DNA of 64,000 nt from Lysobacter arvi. Its GTDB lineage: Bacteria; Pseudomonadota; Gammaproteobacteria; Xanthomonadales; Xanthomonadaceae. Under the pieces are notes generated by a model that did not search any database, had not been told where the DNA came from, and saw only the letters and a list, made by a program, of their open reading frames with translations. Position numbers and translations under genes: made by a program. Location of the stretch: assembly GCA_031216755.1 (NCBI GenBank), contig JARUHG010000007.1, positions 124,001 to 188,000 of the forward strand. The letters run 5' to 3'. Position 1 is the first letter of the stretch. Each line of letters starts with the position of its first letter. This document shows, piece by piece, positions 34,299 to 42,496 of the stretch.

Positions 34299-35722
34299 AG
34301 ATCGGCCTGCGCATCTTCCTCGGGTATTTCCTGATCGTCGCGATCGCCGGTTTCCTGCTCGCGCAGGTGTTCGTCGCGCAGGTGAAACCGGGCGTGCGCC
34401 AGGCGATGGAGGACACGCTGGTGGACACCGCCAACGTGCTCGCCGAACTGGCGACGGACGACTTCATCGCCGGCCGCATCGATTCCGGCGACTTCGCGCG
34501 ACGCGTCCGCGCGATGGCCGCACGCGACTACGGCGCGCAGATCTGGGGCTTCGGGAAGCGCACCTCGCAGTACCGCATCTACGTCACCGATGCGCGCGGC
34601 ATCGTCGTGTTCGACAGCAGCGGGCGCGACGTGGGCCGCGACTATTCGCGCTGGAACGACGTCTACCTCACGCTGCGCGGCCGCTACGGCGCGCGCTCGA
34701 CGCGCAGCGAATACGCCGATCCGAACTCCACCGTCATGCACGTCGCCGCGCCGATCCGCGACGCGGGCGGCCGGATCATCGGCGTGCTCACCGTCGCCAA
34801 GCCCAATCGCGCCATCGCGCCGTTCATCGAGCGCAGCCAGCAATCGGTGTGGCGCTGGGGCGCGGTGCTGCTCGGCGTTTCGCTGGCGATCGGCCTGGTG
34901 GCCGCGTGGTGGCTGTCGCGGCAGCTCGGCGCGCTGCGGCGATACGCGAACGCGGTGACCGCCGGCGAGCGCGCCACGCTGCCGCGCACGGCGGGCGAGT
35001 TCGGCGAGCTCGGCCACGCGCTCGAAACCATGCGCACGCGGCTGGAAGGCAAGCAGTACGTCGAGCAGTACGTCCACACGCTCACGCACGAGATGAAGAG
35101 CCCGCTGGCGGCGATCCGCGGCAGCGCCGAACTGCTGGAAGGTCCGCTGGACGACGCCGACCGCGCGCGTTTCGCCGCGACGATCCGCGCGCAGAGCGAG
35201 CGACTGGCGCAGATGATCGACAAGATGCTTGCGCTGGCGGCGGTGGAACATCGCCGTCGCCTCGAACATCCGGAAACGCTGTCGCTGGCCGACGTGGTCG
35301 CCGATGCCGCATCGCAATGCGAGACGCGGCTGTCGCGCGCGGGCGTGCGGGTGCGGCTGGACGTGGAGCCCGGCTTGTCCGACGTACGCGGCGATCGTTT
35401 CCTCCTGCGCCAGGCGGTGGTGAACCTGATCGAGAACGCTGCGGACTTCTCGCCGCGCGGCGAGGCGATCGACGTGCGCGTGCGCGCCGATGCGGCCCGT
35501 CAGTACGTGGAGGTGCGCGACCGCGGGCCGGGCATTCCCGATTACGCGCTCGCGCGCGTGTTCGAACGTTTCTATTCGCTGCCCCGACCGGACAACGGCA
35601 GCCGCAGCAGCGGGCTCGGGCTCCCGTTCGTCGCGGAAGTCGCCGCGCTGCACGGTGGCGATGCGTCGCTGGACAACCGCGAAGGCGGCGGGGCGGTGGC
35701 CGTGCTGTCGCTGCCGGCGTAG
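34295..35722 (+). CDS. creC: Sensor histidine kinase CreC
   Basis: 475 residues. ATG overlaps the creB stop (ATGA). Two membrane helices (IFLGYFLIVAIAGFLLAQVF at about 7-26 and WGAVLLGVSLAIGLVAAWWLSRQL at about 189-212) enclose a periplasmic sensor domain with YRIYVTDARGIVVFDSSGRDVGRDYSRWNDVY, a CreC hallmark. Then HAMP, the H-box YVHTLTHEMKSPLAAIRGSAELL, N-box NLIENAADFSPRG, G1 DRGPGIPDYAL and G2 SSGLGLPFVAEV. In enterobacteria CreC responds to carbon source and fermentation; in related gammaproteobacteria CreBC/BlrAB is linked to beta-lactam response and wall stress. Confidence 0.92.
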   Translation: MKIGLRIFLGYFLIVAIAGFLLAQVFVAQVKPGVRQAMEDTLVDTANVLAELATDDFIAGRIDSGDFARRVRAMAARDYGAQIWGFGKRTSQYRIYVTDARGIVVFDSSGRDVGRDYSRWNDVYLTLRGRYGARSTRSEYADPNSTVMHVAAPIRDAGGRIIGVLTVAKPNRAIAPFIERSQQSVWRWGAVLLGVSLAIGLVAAWWLSRQLGALRRYANAVTAGERATLPRTAGEFGELGHALETMRTRLEGKQYVEQYVHTLTHEMKSPLAAIRGSAELLEGPLDDADRARFAATIRAQSERLAQMIDKMLALAAVEHRRRLEHPETLSLADVVADAASQCETRLSRAGVRVRLDVEPGLSDVRGDRFLLRQAVVNLIENAADFSPRGEAIDVRVRADAARQYVEVRDRGPGIPDYALARVFERFYSLPRPDNGSRSSGLGLPFVAEVAALHGGDASLDNREGGGAVAVLSLPA

Positions 35723-35745
35723 GCGGCCCCGAGCACGAGGCCCAC

Positions 35746-35761
35746 TTCACCCTCGCTTCAC
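35746..35761 (+). promoter_or_regulatory. cre tag: predicted CreB binding site before creD
   Basis: TTCAC-CCTCGC-TTCAC, a perfect match to the known CreB/BlrA consensus TTCAC-N6-TTCAC. It lies between creC and creD, 69 nt upstream of the creD start, where it can drive creD on its own. Confidence 0.85.
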
Positions 35762-35829
35762 CGACGCGCCATCGTGTCCCCACGTGGCACGGCGAAGCTT
35801 CGCTCCGTCCCATTCCACGGAGCTGGACC

Positions 35830-37152
35830 ATGCGGTTGTTCCTGAAGATCGGTTTCGTCGTCGCGATGACCATCGCGATCCTCATCGCGCTGGCGATGAT
35901 CCGCGGCGTCATCCACGACCGGCAGATGTATCGTGCGCAGGCGGTGGCCGACATTTCGCGCAGTTACGCCGGCGCCCAGTCGTTCGCCGGCCCGGTGCTG
36001 GTGGTGCCCTACACCGAAGAGGTCGAAGTCGAGGAGCCCGACCGCTTCAACGTGATCCGCAAGGTGCGCCGGGCGAAGACCTCGCAGTGGGTGTTCTTCC
36101 CGACCGCGCTGGACGTGCGCGGCACGCTCGCGCCGGACACGCGCAAGCGCGGCCTGCACGAGGTGCGCGTGTACGAGTGGAAGGGCAAGGCGACCGCGCG
36201 CTTCAACGCGGTCATCCCGAACGAGGGCGATCCGGCGACGCGCAGCATCGGCCGGCCCTGGCTCAGCTACGGCATCGCCGACGTGCGTGGCCTGCGTTCC
36301 ACGCCGGTGCTGCGGGTGAACGGCGCCGACATTCCGCTGCTGGAAGGCCAGGGGGCGCGCGAAGGTTCGGGGCTGCACGTGCGGCTCGATGCACCGCGCG
36401 CCGGGCAGACGCTGGACCTGTCGACCGAGCTGGACGTCGTGCTCGGCGGCACCGAGACGCTGTCGCTCGTGCCGCTGGGTCGCAAGAACCGCTTCGCGCT
36501 CGATTCGAGCTGGCCGCATCCGAGCTTCGCCGGCACCTCGCCACGCCAGGACGCCGACGCGCACGGATTCCGCGCCGACTGGGACATCGCGTCGGTCGCA
36601 AGCAACGCGCAGGGCAAGTTCCTCGCCGGTTCCGCGCTGTCGGAACTCGCCCGCGAGGAGGGCGTGAGCGTGTCGCTGATCGATCCGGTCGACATCTACA
36701 CCCAGGCCGATCGCGCCACCAAGTACGGCCTGCTGTTCGTGCTGCTGACCTTCGTGGGCTTCTTCCTGTTCGAACTCATCAAGCAGTTGCCGATCCACCC
36801 GATCCAGTACGGCCTGGTCGGGCTGGCGCTGGCGATCTTCTTCCTGCTGCTGGTCAGCCTGAGCGAGCACATCCGCTTTCCGTACGCTTACCTGGCCGCG
36901 AGCCTGGCCTGCATCGGCCTGCTGGGCTTCTACCTCAGCGCGGTGCTGCGCAGCGCCGCGCGAGGGCTCGGCTTCGCCGCGATGCTGGCCACGCTCTACG
37001 CTGCGTTGTACGGACTGCTCGTGTCGGAGGACAACGCGCTCGTGCTCGGCGCGGGGCTGCTGTTCCTGGTGTTGGCGACGGTGATGGTGGTCACCCGCAA
37101 GGTCGACTGGTACCAGCTGGCCGGTGCGCGCCCGGCGGTGCGTGAGGCATGA
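35830..37152 (+). CDS. creD: Inner membrane protein CreD
   Basis: 440 residues. One N-terminal helix (IGFVVAMTIAILIALAMIRGVIHDRQMYRAQAVADISRSYAGAQSFAGPVLVVPY), a large periplasmic beta-rich domain, and a C-terminal cluster of about five helices beginning TKYGLLFVLLTFVGFFLFELIKQLPIHPIQYGLVGLALAIFFLLLVSLSEH, which is the CreD signature. CreD is the main output of CreBC; its overproduction accompanies envelope-stress and beta-lactam responses in several species. GGAC upstream gives only a weak ribosome site. Likely transcribed both with creBC and from its own CreB-dependent promoter. Confidence 0.93.
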   Translation: MRLFLKIGFVVAMTIAILIALAMIRGVIHDRQMYRAQAVADISRSYAGAQSFAGPVLVVPYTEEVEVEEPDRFNVIRKVRRAKTSQWVFFPTALDVRGTLAPDTRKRGLHEVRVYEWKGKATARFNAVIPNEGDPATRSIGRPWLSYGIADVRGLRSTPVLRVNGADIPLLEGQGAREGSGLHVRLDAPRAGQTLDLSTELDVVLGGTETLSLVPLGRKNRFALDSSWPHPSFAGTSPRQDADAHGFRADWDIASVASNAQGKFLAGSALSELAREEGVSVSLIDPVDIYTQADRATKYGLLFVLLTFVGFFLFELIKQLPIHPIQYGLVGLALAIFFLLLVSLSEHIRFPYAYLAASLACIGLLGFYLSAVLRSAARGLGFAAMLATLYAALYGLLVSEDNALVLGAGLLFLVLATVMVVTRKVDWYQLAGARPAVREA

Positions 37153-37158
37153 ATGAAT

Positions 37159-37189
37159 GCGGCCGCGGGCGGAGTGAGCCCGCGGCCGC
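37159..37189. terminator. 12-bp hairpin after creD
   Basis: Perfect stem GCGGCCGCGGGC (37159-37170) with 37178-37189, loop of 7 nt, directly after the creD stop. No T tract follows, so it may act through Rho or as a 3' stabiliser rather than as an intrinsic terminator. Confidence 0.6.
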
Positions 37190-37239
37190 CTTCGTCGTGC
37201 CCGCATCCATCATTCGCGCCACAGCCAGGGGGCCCTAAC

Positions 37240-37878
37240 ATGTATGTCATGGACGTCAGACCCGCCACCACCGAGCGCCCGGTGCAGATCCGCTGCTACA
37301 ACGGCCTGTCGATCGAACCCTGGCTGGGCCACCTGGCCGCATTGCGCATCGCGGTCTTCCGCGACTGGCCGTACCTCTACGACGGCGACGAGGAGTACGA
37401 AGCGGAATACCTCAAGACCTACCTGCGTTCCCCGCGCAGCGTCGCCGTGCTGGCGTTCGACGGCGATCTCGTCGTCGGTGCGTCCACCGGACTGCCGCTC
37501 GCGGACGAGTCGGAGGCATTCACCGCCGCGTTCGCTGATACCTCGATTCCGGTCACCGACGTGTTCTATTGCGGCGAATCGGTGCTGTTGCCGGCCTATC
37601 GCGGCAAGGGCATCGGCCACCGCTTCTTCGACGAACGCGAGGCGCATGCACGCAGTTATGGCGACTACGGCTGGACCGCGTTCTGTGCCGTCGATCGCGA
37701 CCCTTCGCATCCGCGACGCCCCGCCTTCCATCGGGGCAACGACGCGTTCTGGAACAAGCGCGGCTATCGCCCGCGCGCTGACCTGCGTGCCCGCCTGCCG
37801 TGGCGCGAGGTCGGACAGGATGGCGAAACCGACCACACCCTCACGTTCTGGCTGCGACCCCTGGAGCGCACCCGATGA
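37240..37878 (+). CDS. GNAT family N-acetyltransferase paired with a nitrilase
   Basis: 212 residues from ATG 37240 (AGGGGG upstream; ATG 37249 is an alternative). The acetyl-CoA loop is GESVLLPAYRGKGIGHRFFDEREAHA. Other blocks: ALRIAVFRDWPYLYDGDEEYEAEYLKTYLRS and a C-terminal NDAFWNKRGYRPRADLRARLPWREV. The gene overlaps the following carbon-nitrogen hydrolase by ATGA. In other bacteria the same two domains occur fused in one chain (GNAT plus CN-hydrolase), which supports a joint role, perhaps acyl transfer and hydrolysis on one small amide or amine. Substrate unknown. Confidence 0.82.
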   Translation: MYVMDVRPATTERPVQIRCYNGLSIEPWLGHLAALRIAVFRDWPYLYDGDEEYEAEYLKTYLRSPRSVAVLAFDGDLVVGASTGLPLADESEAFTAAFADTSIPVTDVFYCGESVLLPAYRGKGIGHRFFDEREAHARSYGDYGWTAFCAVDRDPSHPRRPAFHRGNDAFWNKRGYRPRADLRARLPWREVGQDGETDHTLTFWLRPLERTR

Positions 37879-38792
37879 ACCCACCGCTCGAACCCGCGGC
37901 CGCCCTGAAGGTCGCCGTGGCGAAATACACGATCGACGCGCCGGCCGATTTCGACGCCTTCGCGCGCAAGCAGGCGCAATGGCTCGACGAAGCCAAGGCG
38001 CTGGATGCTCGCATCGCCGTGCTTCCGGAGTACCTGTCGCTGGAACTGGCGGCGACGTTCGACACGGGCATCAGCCGCGACCTGCACGCGTCGCTCGCGG
38101 CGACGCAGCGCCATCATGGCGCCTTCGTCGAACTGTTCTCGCGCTTGGCGCGGGAGCGCGCGATGCACGTGGTCGCCGGTACGTTCCTGCTCGATGTCGG
38201 CGGCGGGCGCTATCGCAACCGCAGCTACGCGTTCGCGCCCGACGGCGCGCACGTGTGGCAGGACAAACTGCGCCTGACCGGCTTCGAGAAGGGCACCGGC
38301 GTGATCGAATCGGGCGATGAGTTGAAGGTCTTCGAGACCGACGGCGTGCGCAGCGCGGTGGCGGTCTGCTACGACAGCGAATTCCCGCTGCCCGTGCGTG
38401 CGCAGTGCGAAGCCGGCGCGCGGCTGTTGATCGTCCCGAGCTGCACCGATACCGAAGCCGGCGCCACGCGCGTGCGTGTGGGCTGCCTCGCGCGTGCGCT
38501 GGAAAACCGGTGTTTCGTGGCGCAATCGGTCACGGCTGGCGAAGCGCCGTGGAGCCCGGCGCTCGACGTCAACACCGGTGAGGCGGCGCTGATCGCTCCC
38601 ATGGACGTCGGCCTGCCGCACGACGGCATGGTCGTGCAGACGCGCGGCGACCAGCACTGGGCGGTGGCGACGCTGGACTTCGCCGCACTGGAAGCCAGCC
38701 GGGTTCACGCGCAGGTGGCGAACGACCGCGACTGGTCGGCGCAGTATTTTCCCAGCGTTGCGCGGGCGAAGGTGGTGCGGGCGGCGGCGTAG
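37875..38792 (+). CDS. Carbon-nitrogen hydrolase (nitrilase superfamily)
   Basis: 305 residues. The catalytic triad is complete: Glu52 in IAVLPEYLSLELA, Lys131 in VWQDKLRLTGFEK, and Cys165 in SAVAVCYDSEFPLPVRAQCEAGARLLIVPSCTD. The family hydrolyses amides or nitriles to acids and ammonia. The C-terminal VGCLARALENRCFVAQSVT is typical of omega-amidase-like branches. ATG shares ATGA with the GNAT gene, giving coupled translation. A repeat cluster follows and no clear terminator is present. Confidence 0.9.
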   Translation: MNPPLEPAAALKVAVAKYTIDAPADFDAFARKQAQWLDEAKALDARIAVLPEYLSLELAATFDTGISRDLHASLAATQRHHGAFVELFSRLARERAMHVVAGTFLLDVGGGRYRNRSYAFAPDGAHVWQDKLRLTGFEKGTGVIESGDELKVFETDGVRSAVAVCYDSEFPLPVRAQCEAGARLLIVPSCTDTEAGATRVRVGCLARALENRCFVAQSVTAGEAPWSPALDVNTGEAALIAPMDVGLPHDGMVVQTRGDQHWAVATLDFAALEASRVHAQVANDRDWSAQYFPSVARAKVVRAAA

Positions 38793-38843
38793 GGACGCAG
38801 CGCTGCGGCTTCCCGTAGATGGCAAAGGCAAGATCAAAAGGGG

Positions 38844-39005
38844 TTCCAGCTTTCGCTGGCACGACGAGATGCCGTTCTCCGCGCCGGCAATGCCCGCACC
38901 GGTACGTGCCTGGTGCCCGGCTTTCGCCGGGATGACGGTGAAGCCGGTCACCCCCATGGGCGTACCCGGACGTTGCGGGCCTGGTCCCGCTTTCGCTGGG
39001 GTGAC
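38844..39005. repeat. Three palindromic repeats after the nitrilase gene
   Basis: TTCCAGCTTTCGCTGGCACGAC at 38844-38865, TGCCCGGCTTTCGCCGGGATGAC at about 38914-38936, and GGTCCCGCTTTCGCTGGGGTGAC at about 38983-39005. All belong to the hairpin family ending in (A/G)TGAC and share orientation. They fill the gap between two convergent genes. Confidence 0.85.
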
Positions 39006-39016
39006 GACAACATGGC

Positions 39017-39565
39017 TCAGAACAACGTCACCCCCGGCACCATCCACAACGAAACCCCCGCCAACCCCGACCCGATCGCCGTCGCGGCCAAAACGTCGCT
39101 GGGGTAATGCAGTCCGAGCACCACGCGCGATGCCGCGACGCTCGCCGTGAACGGCACCAGCACCCACGCCAGCGCCGGGTAATGGGCCATGCCGACGATG
39201 CTGAAGGCGACCGCGTGCAGCGTGTGGCCGGACGGGAACGAAAACTCGTCCAGCGGCGCGACCCAGGCGTGGATGCGACGGTCGGACGCGAACGGACGCG
39301 GCCGGCGCGTCCAGCGTTTGAGCAGCTTGTAAAGCGTCAGCGCGATCACGCCGGTCGCCGCCAGGTGCGCGGAAGCGGCGAGCCCATCCAGCCCATCGGC
39401 GGCGATCAGCGCGCCCATCAGCACGTACCAGAACACCCCGTCGCCCAGCCGGCTCACGGCTGCGAAGTACGAGCGCGACCGGCCGCGCTCGCCCCAGCGA
39501 TTCGCGCGCAGGCACCAGCCCGAGTCGCCGGCGATGAAACGTTTCTGCAGGGAATGACGGTTCAT
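39017..39565 (-). CDS. PAP2 family phosphatase, membrane-bound
   Basis: 182 residues, about five helices. The three PAP2 phosphatase signatures are visible: KRWTRRPRPFA (first), FSFPSGHTLHAVAF (second, catalytic His), and SRVVLGLHYPSDVLAATAIG (third, nucleophilic His). It removes phosphate from lipid phosphates such as phosphatidic acid, undecaprenyl diphosphate or a sugar-lipid phosphate. ATG overlaps the stop of the glycosyltransferase gene (ATGA), so the two enzymes are made together, probably for one glycolipid. Confidence 0.92.
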   Translation of the reverse strand: MNRHSLQKRFIAGDSGWCLRANRWGERGRSRSYFAAVSRLGDGVFWYVLMGALIAADGLDGLAASAHLAATGVIALTLYKLLKRWTRRPRPFASDRRIHAWVAPLDEFSFPSGHTLHAVAFSIVGMAHYPALAWVLVPFTASVAASRVVLGLHYPSDVLAATAIGSGLAGVSLWMVPGVTLF

Positions 39566-40734
39566 GACGCCTCCCGTTCGGCCGTCGTGGCGAGGGCACC
39601 GGACGCGCCCGTGCGGCGCGCATCGGCGAGTTGCTGGAGCAATGCATCGAAGTCGGCGCTGACCTGCTCGGGTCGCAGCGCCGCCACGGCCGTGCGCGAC
39701 GCCTCGCGCATCTGTTCGCGCAAGGCGTCGTCGCCGGCGATGCGCGCGCACTGCGCGATGAAACCGGCCTCGTCGTCGGGCGCGACCGCCGCGCCGTGCA
39801 CGCCGTCGCGCAGGTACTCGCGTGCGGCGCCGTAGTCGAAGGCGACCGTGGGCACGCCGCTGGCGAGCGCCTCCAGGGTGACGTTGCCGAAGGTTTCGCT
39901 CAGGCTCGGAAAGACGAACAGATCGCCGCTCGCGAAATGGCGTGCGAGCGCTTCGCCGCGCTGCACGCCGCAGAAGATGAAATCGGGATGGTCGTGTTCG
40001 AGCCTGGCGCGCGCGGGGCCGTCGCCGACCCACACGAAGCGCGCATCCGGACGCACGTGCTGGATCTGGCGGAAGGCACGGACGGCGAGGTCGAGGTTTT
40101 TCTCCGGCGCGACGCGGCCGACATAGATCGCCAGCAGCGTGCGTTCGCCCACGCCCCATTGCGCCCGCAGCGCGTCGTCGCGTCGTGCCGGATCGAACAG
40201 CACGGTATCGACCGCGCGCGGAAGGCGCACGACGTTATCGAACCGCTGCGCCTGCAGGAAATCCACCAGCTCGCGCGTCGGTACCAGCGTGGCGTCGGCG
40301 CGGTTGTGGAAGCGGCGCATCCACGCGAGGGCCGCCCCGGTGAGGAACGGGAGTCCGTAGTCGCGCATGTATTCGTCGAAGCGCGTGTGGAACCCGCTGG
40401 CAGCCGGAATGCCCAGCCGACGCGCGGCGCGCAGTGCCGACCAGCCCAGCGGGCCTTCGGTCGCGACGTAGATCGCGTCGGGTCGCGCCCGCTTCCAGGT
40501 TCTCATCAGGAGCGAGGTGGCAGGCAGGCCCAGCCGCAAGCCCGGGTAGCGGGGCAGGGGCGCGCCGCGCACGAGCACTTCGTGCGGGGCGGCGTCGTCC
40601 TGCGCCGATTGTCGCGGCCGGACCAGCTGGACGTGGTGGCCGCGTGCGCGCAGGCCGTGCTCCAGACCCTGCACGGTCAGGGCCACGCCGTTGATTTCCG
40701 GCGGGTAGGTTTCGCTGACGATCGCGTAGCGCAT
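39562..40734 (-). CDS. Glycosyltransferase family 4 (GT-B, MgtA/alpha-mannosyltransferase-like)
   Basis: 390 residues. N-terminal Rossmann opening AIVSETYPPEINGVALTVQGLEHGLRARGHHVQLVRP. The middle GRVAPEKNLDLAVRAFRQI and the nucleotide-sugar site LFVFPSLSETFGNVTLEALASGVPTVAFDYGAAREYL, with its E-x7-E pair, are the GT4 signature. Such enzymes often glycosylate diacylglycerol or other lipids, consistent with the coupled PAP2 phosphatase. The donor and acceptor cannot be read. Divergent from opgG with a 229-bp gap. Confidence 0.9.
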   Translation of the reverse strand: MRYAIVSETYPPEINGVALTVQGLEHGLRARGHHVQLVRPRQSAQDDAAPHEVLVRGAPLPRYPGLRLGLPATSLLMRTWKRARPDAIYVATEGPLGWSALRAARRLGIPAASGFHTRFDEYMRDYGLPFLTGAALAWMRRFHNRADATLVPTRELVDFLQAQRFDNVVRLPRAVDTVLFDPARRDDALRAQWGVGERTLLAIYVGRVAPEKNLDLAVRAFRQIQHVRPDARFVWVGDGPARARLEHDHPDFIFCGVQRGEALARHFASGDLFVFPSLSETFGNVTLEALASGVPTVAFDYGAAREYLRDGVHGAAVAPDDEAGFIAQCARIAGDDALREQMREASRTAVAALRPEQVSADFDALLQQLADARRTGASGALATTAEREAS

Positions 40735-40963
40735 GCGCCGGTCCCCGGCCTGAGCAAGCCCGTTGCGCAATCGTGGCCGCGTGCGGTGAACCGCCGATGG
40801 CAGCGGCATGACGCGCGGATGACGCGGCCTGCAAAAACCGCGACTGAAAACGGTTACCCGTTGTGACGCGCGTGAAAGGCCCGTGTCGCCGGACCGCGAA
40901 CGCGCTCGCATTAACGAATCCCTGCCTAGAATTAACCGCTTTGACATTCCCCGAGGAGAGCGC

Positions 40964-42496
40964 GTGCACCGACGCGAAGTGTTGCTGGCTGGCCTGTCAT
41001 GGCCCGTCTGGGAGTTGTTGGGAGGCGCGCAGGCGCTGGCATGGGCCCCGGCCGGCGCGCCGGTGGCGTTCGATGCCGACACCGTGGCGAAGATGGCGCA
41101 GGCGCTGGCCGCCAAGCCCTTCGTTCCGCAGAACAAGCAACTGCCGGCCTCGCTCGAGCGCATCGGCTACGACGAGTACCGCAGCATCCGCTTCAACCCG
41201 GCGCAGGCGCTGTGGCGCAACGAGGGGCTGCCCTTCCAGGCGCAGTTCTTCCACCGCGGCTTCTTCTTCCGCGATCGCGTGGACATCCACCAGGTGGCCG
41301 ACGGCCGCGCGACGCCGGTCGTCTACAAGCCGTCGCAGTTCACCTTCCAGGGTGTGAAGGCGCCGACCGAGACCGACCTGGGCTATGCGGGCTTCCGCCT
41401 GCATGCGCCGATCAACCGGCCCGACTACTTCGACGAAGTCGCCGCGTTCCTCGGCGCGAGCTACTTCCGCGCCGTCGCGAAAGGGCAGGCGTACGGGCTG
41501 TCCGCGCGCGGCCTCGCGCTGAAGACCGGCGGGCCGCAGGAGGAATTCCCGGTGTTCCGCGCCTTCTGGCTGGAGCGTCCGGCCAAGGGCGCGAAGCAGA
41601 TCACCGTGCACGCGTTGCTCGACAGTCCCAGCGTGGCCGGCGCGTACCGCTTCACGATCACGCCCGGTGTGCAGACGGTGTTCGATGCGTCGGCACGGCT
41701 GTTCCCGCGCGTGGCGCTGGACCAGGTCGGCATCGCGCCGCTGACGAGCATGTTCCAGTTCGATTCCAACGACCGCGTCGGCATCGACGACTACCGTCCC
41801 GCCGTGCACGATTCCGACGGCCTGGGCATGATCAACGGCCGTGGCGAGCAGATCTGGCGTCCGCTGTCGAATCCCTCGACCGTGCAGGAAAGCGGCTTCG
41901 AGGACGTGAACCCGCGCGGCTTCGGGCTGATGCAGCGCAAGCGCGCGTTCGCCGACTATGCCGACAGCGAAGCGCATTACGAGAAGCGCCCCAGCCTGTG
42001 GATCGAGCCTCAGGGCGAGTGGGGCGAAGGCGCGGTGCACCTGTTCGAGCTGCCCACGGCCGACGAGTTCCACGACAACATCGTCGCCTTCTGGCGCCCG
42101 AAGCAGCCGCTGGCCGCCGGTCGCGAGCATCGCTTCGACTACCGCATGCACTGGTGCGACCAGCACAGCTGGAAGCCGGAACTGGCGACCGTCACGCGCA
42201 CGCGCATCGGCGGACTCACCTTCGGCGAGAACGCGGGCAAGGCGCGGCTGGTGGTGATCGATTTCGATGGCGGACGGCTGGAAGGCCTCGGCAACGACGC
42301 GAAGGTCAAGGCCGACGTCACCGCGTCGAAGGGCCGCATCGCCAACGTCACCGCACATCCCAATCCGGGCGCGGGCGGCTGGCGCCTGGGCTTCGAACTC
42401 GTGCCTGGCAGCGAACGCAGCATCGAATTGCGCGCGGTGCTCGGCGACGAGCGCGGCCCGCTCACCGAAACGTGGCTCTACCGGTGGACGCTGTGA
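40964..42496 (+). CDS. opgG: Glucan biosynthesis periplasmic protein (OpgG/OpgD family)
   Basis: 510 residues from GTG 40964, with GAGGAG 6 nt upstream. The N-terminus [25 protein letters not shown] carries a twin Arg and looks like a Tat signal, which is characteristic of OpgD; the body ([81 protein letters not shown]) fits the shared OpgG/OpgD family. The protein shapes osmoregulated periplasmic glucans made by OpgH. A -10-like TAGAAT sits at 40927-40932. Whether it should be called OpgG or OpgD cannot be settled from sequence alone. Confidence 0.9.
   Translation: MHRREVLLAGLSWPVWELLGGAQALAWAPAGAPVAFDADTVAKMAQALAAKPFVPQNKQLPASLERIGYDEYRSIRFNPAQALWRNEGLPFQAQFFHRGFFFRDRVDIHQVADGRATPVVYKPSQFTFQGVKAPTETDLGYAGFRLHAPINRPDYFDEVAAFLGASYFRAVAKGQAYGLSARGLALKTGGPQEEFPVFRAFWLERPAKGAKQITVHALLDSPSVAGAYRFTITPGVQTVFDASARLFPRVALDQVGIAPLTSMFQFDSNDRVGIDDYRPAVHDSDGLGMINGRGEQIWRPLSNPSTVQESGFEDVNPRGFGLMQRKRAFADYADSEAHYEKRPSLWIEPQGEWGEGAVHLFELPTADEFHDNIVAFWRPKQPLAAGREHRFDYRMHWCDQHSWKPELATVTRTRIGGLTFGENAGKARLVVIDFDGGRLEGLGNDAKVKADVTASKGRIANVTAHPNPGAGGWRLGFELVPGSERSIELRAVLGDERGPLTETWLYRWTL

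Noticed and set aside
37240-38792. Frameshifted bifunctional GNAT-nitrilase gene
   Set aside because: Both frames are complete with proper start and stop and an ATGA overlap, which is a normal coupling arrangement rather than a broken fusion.
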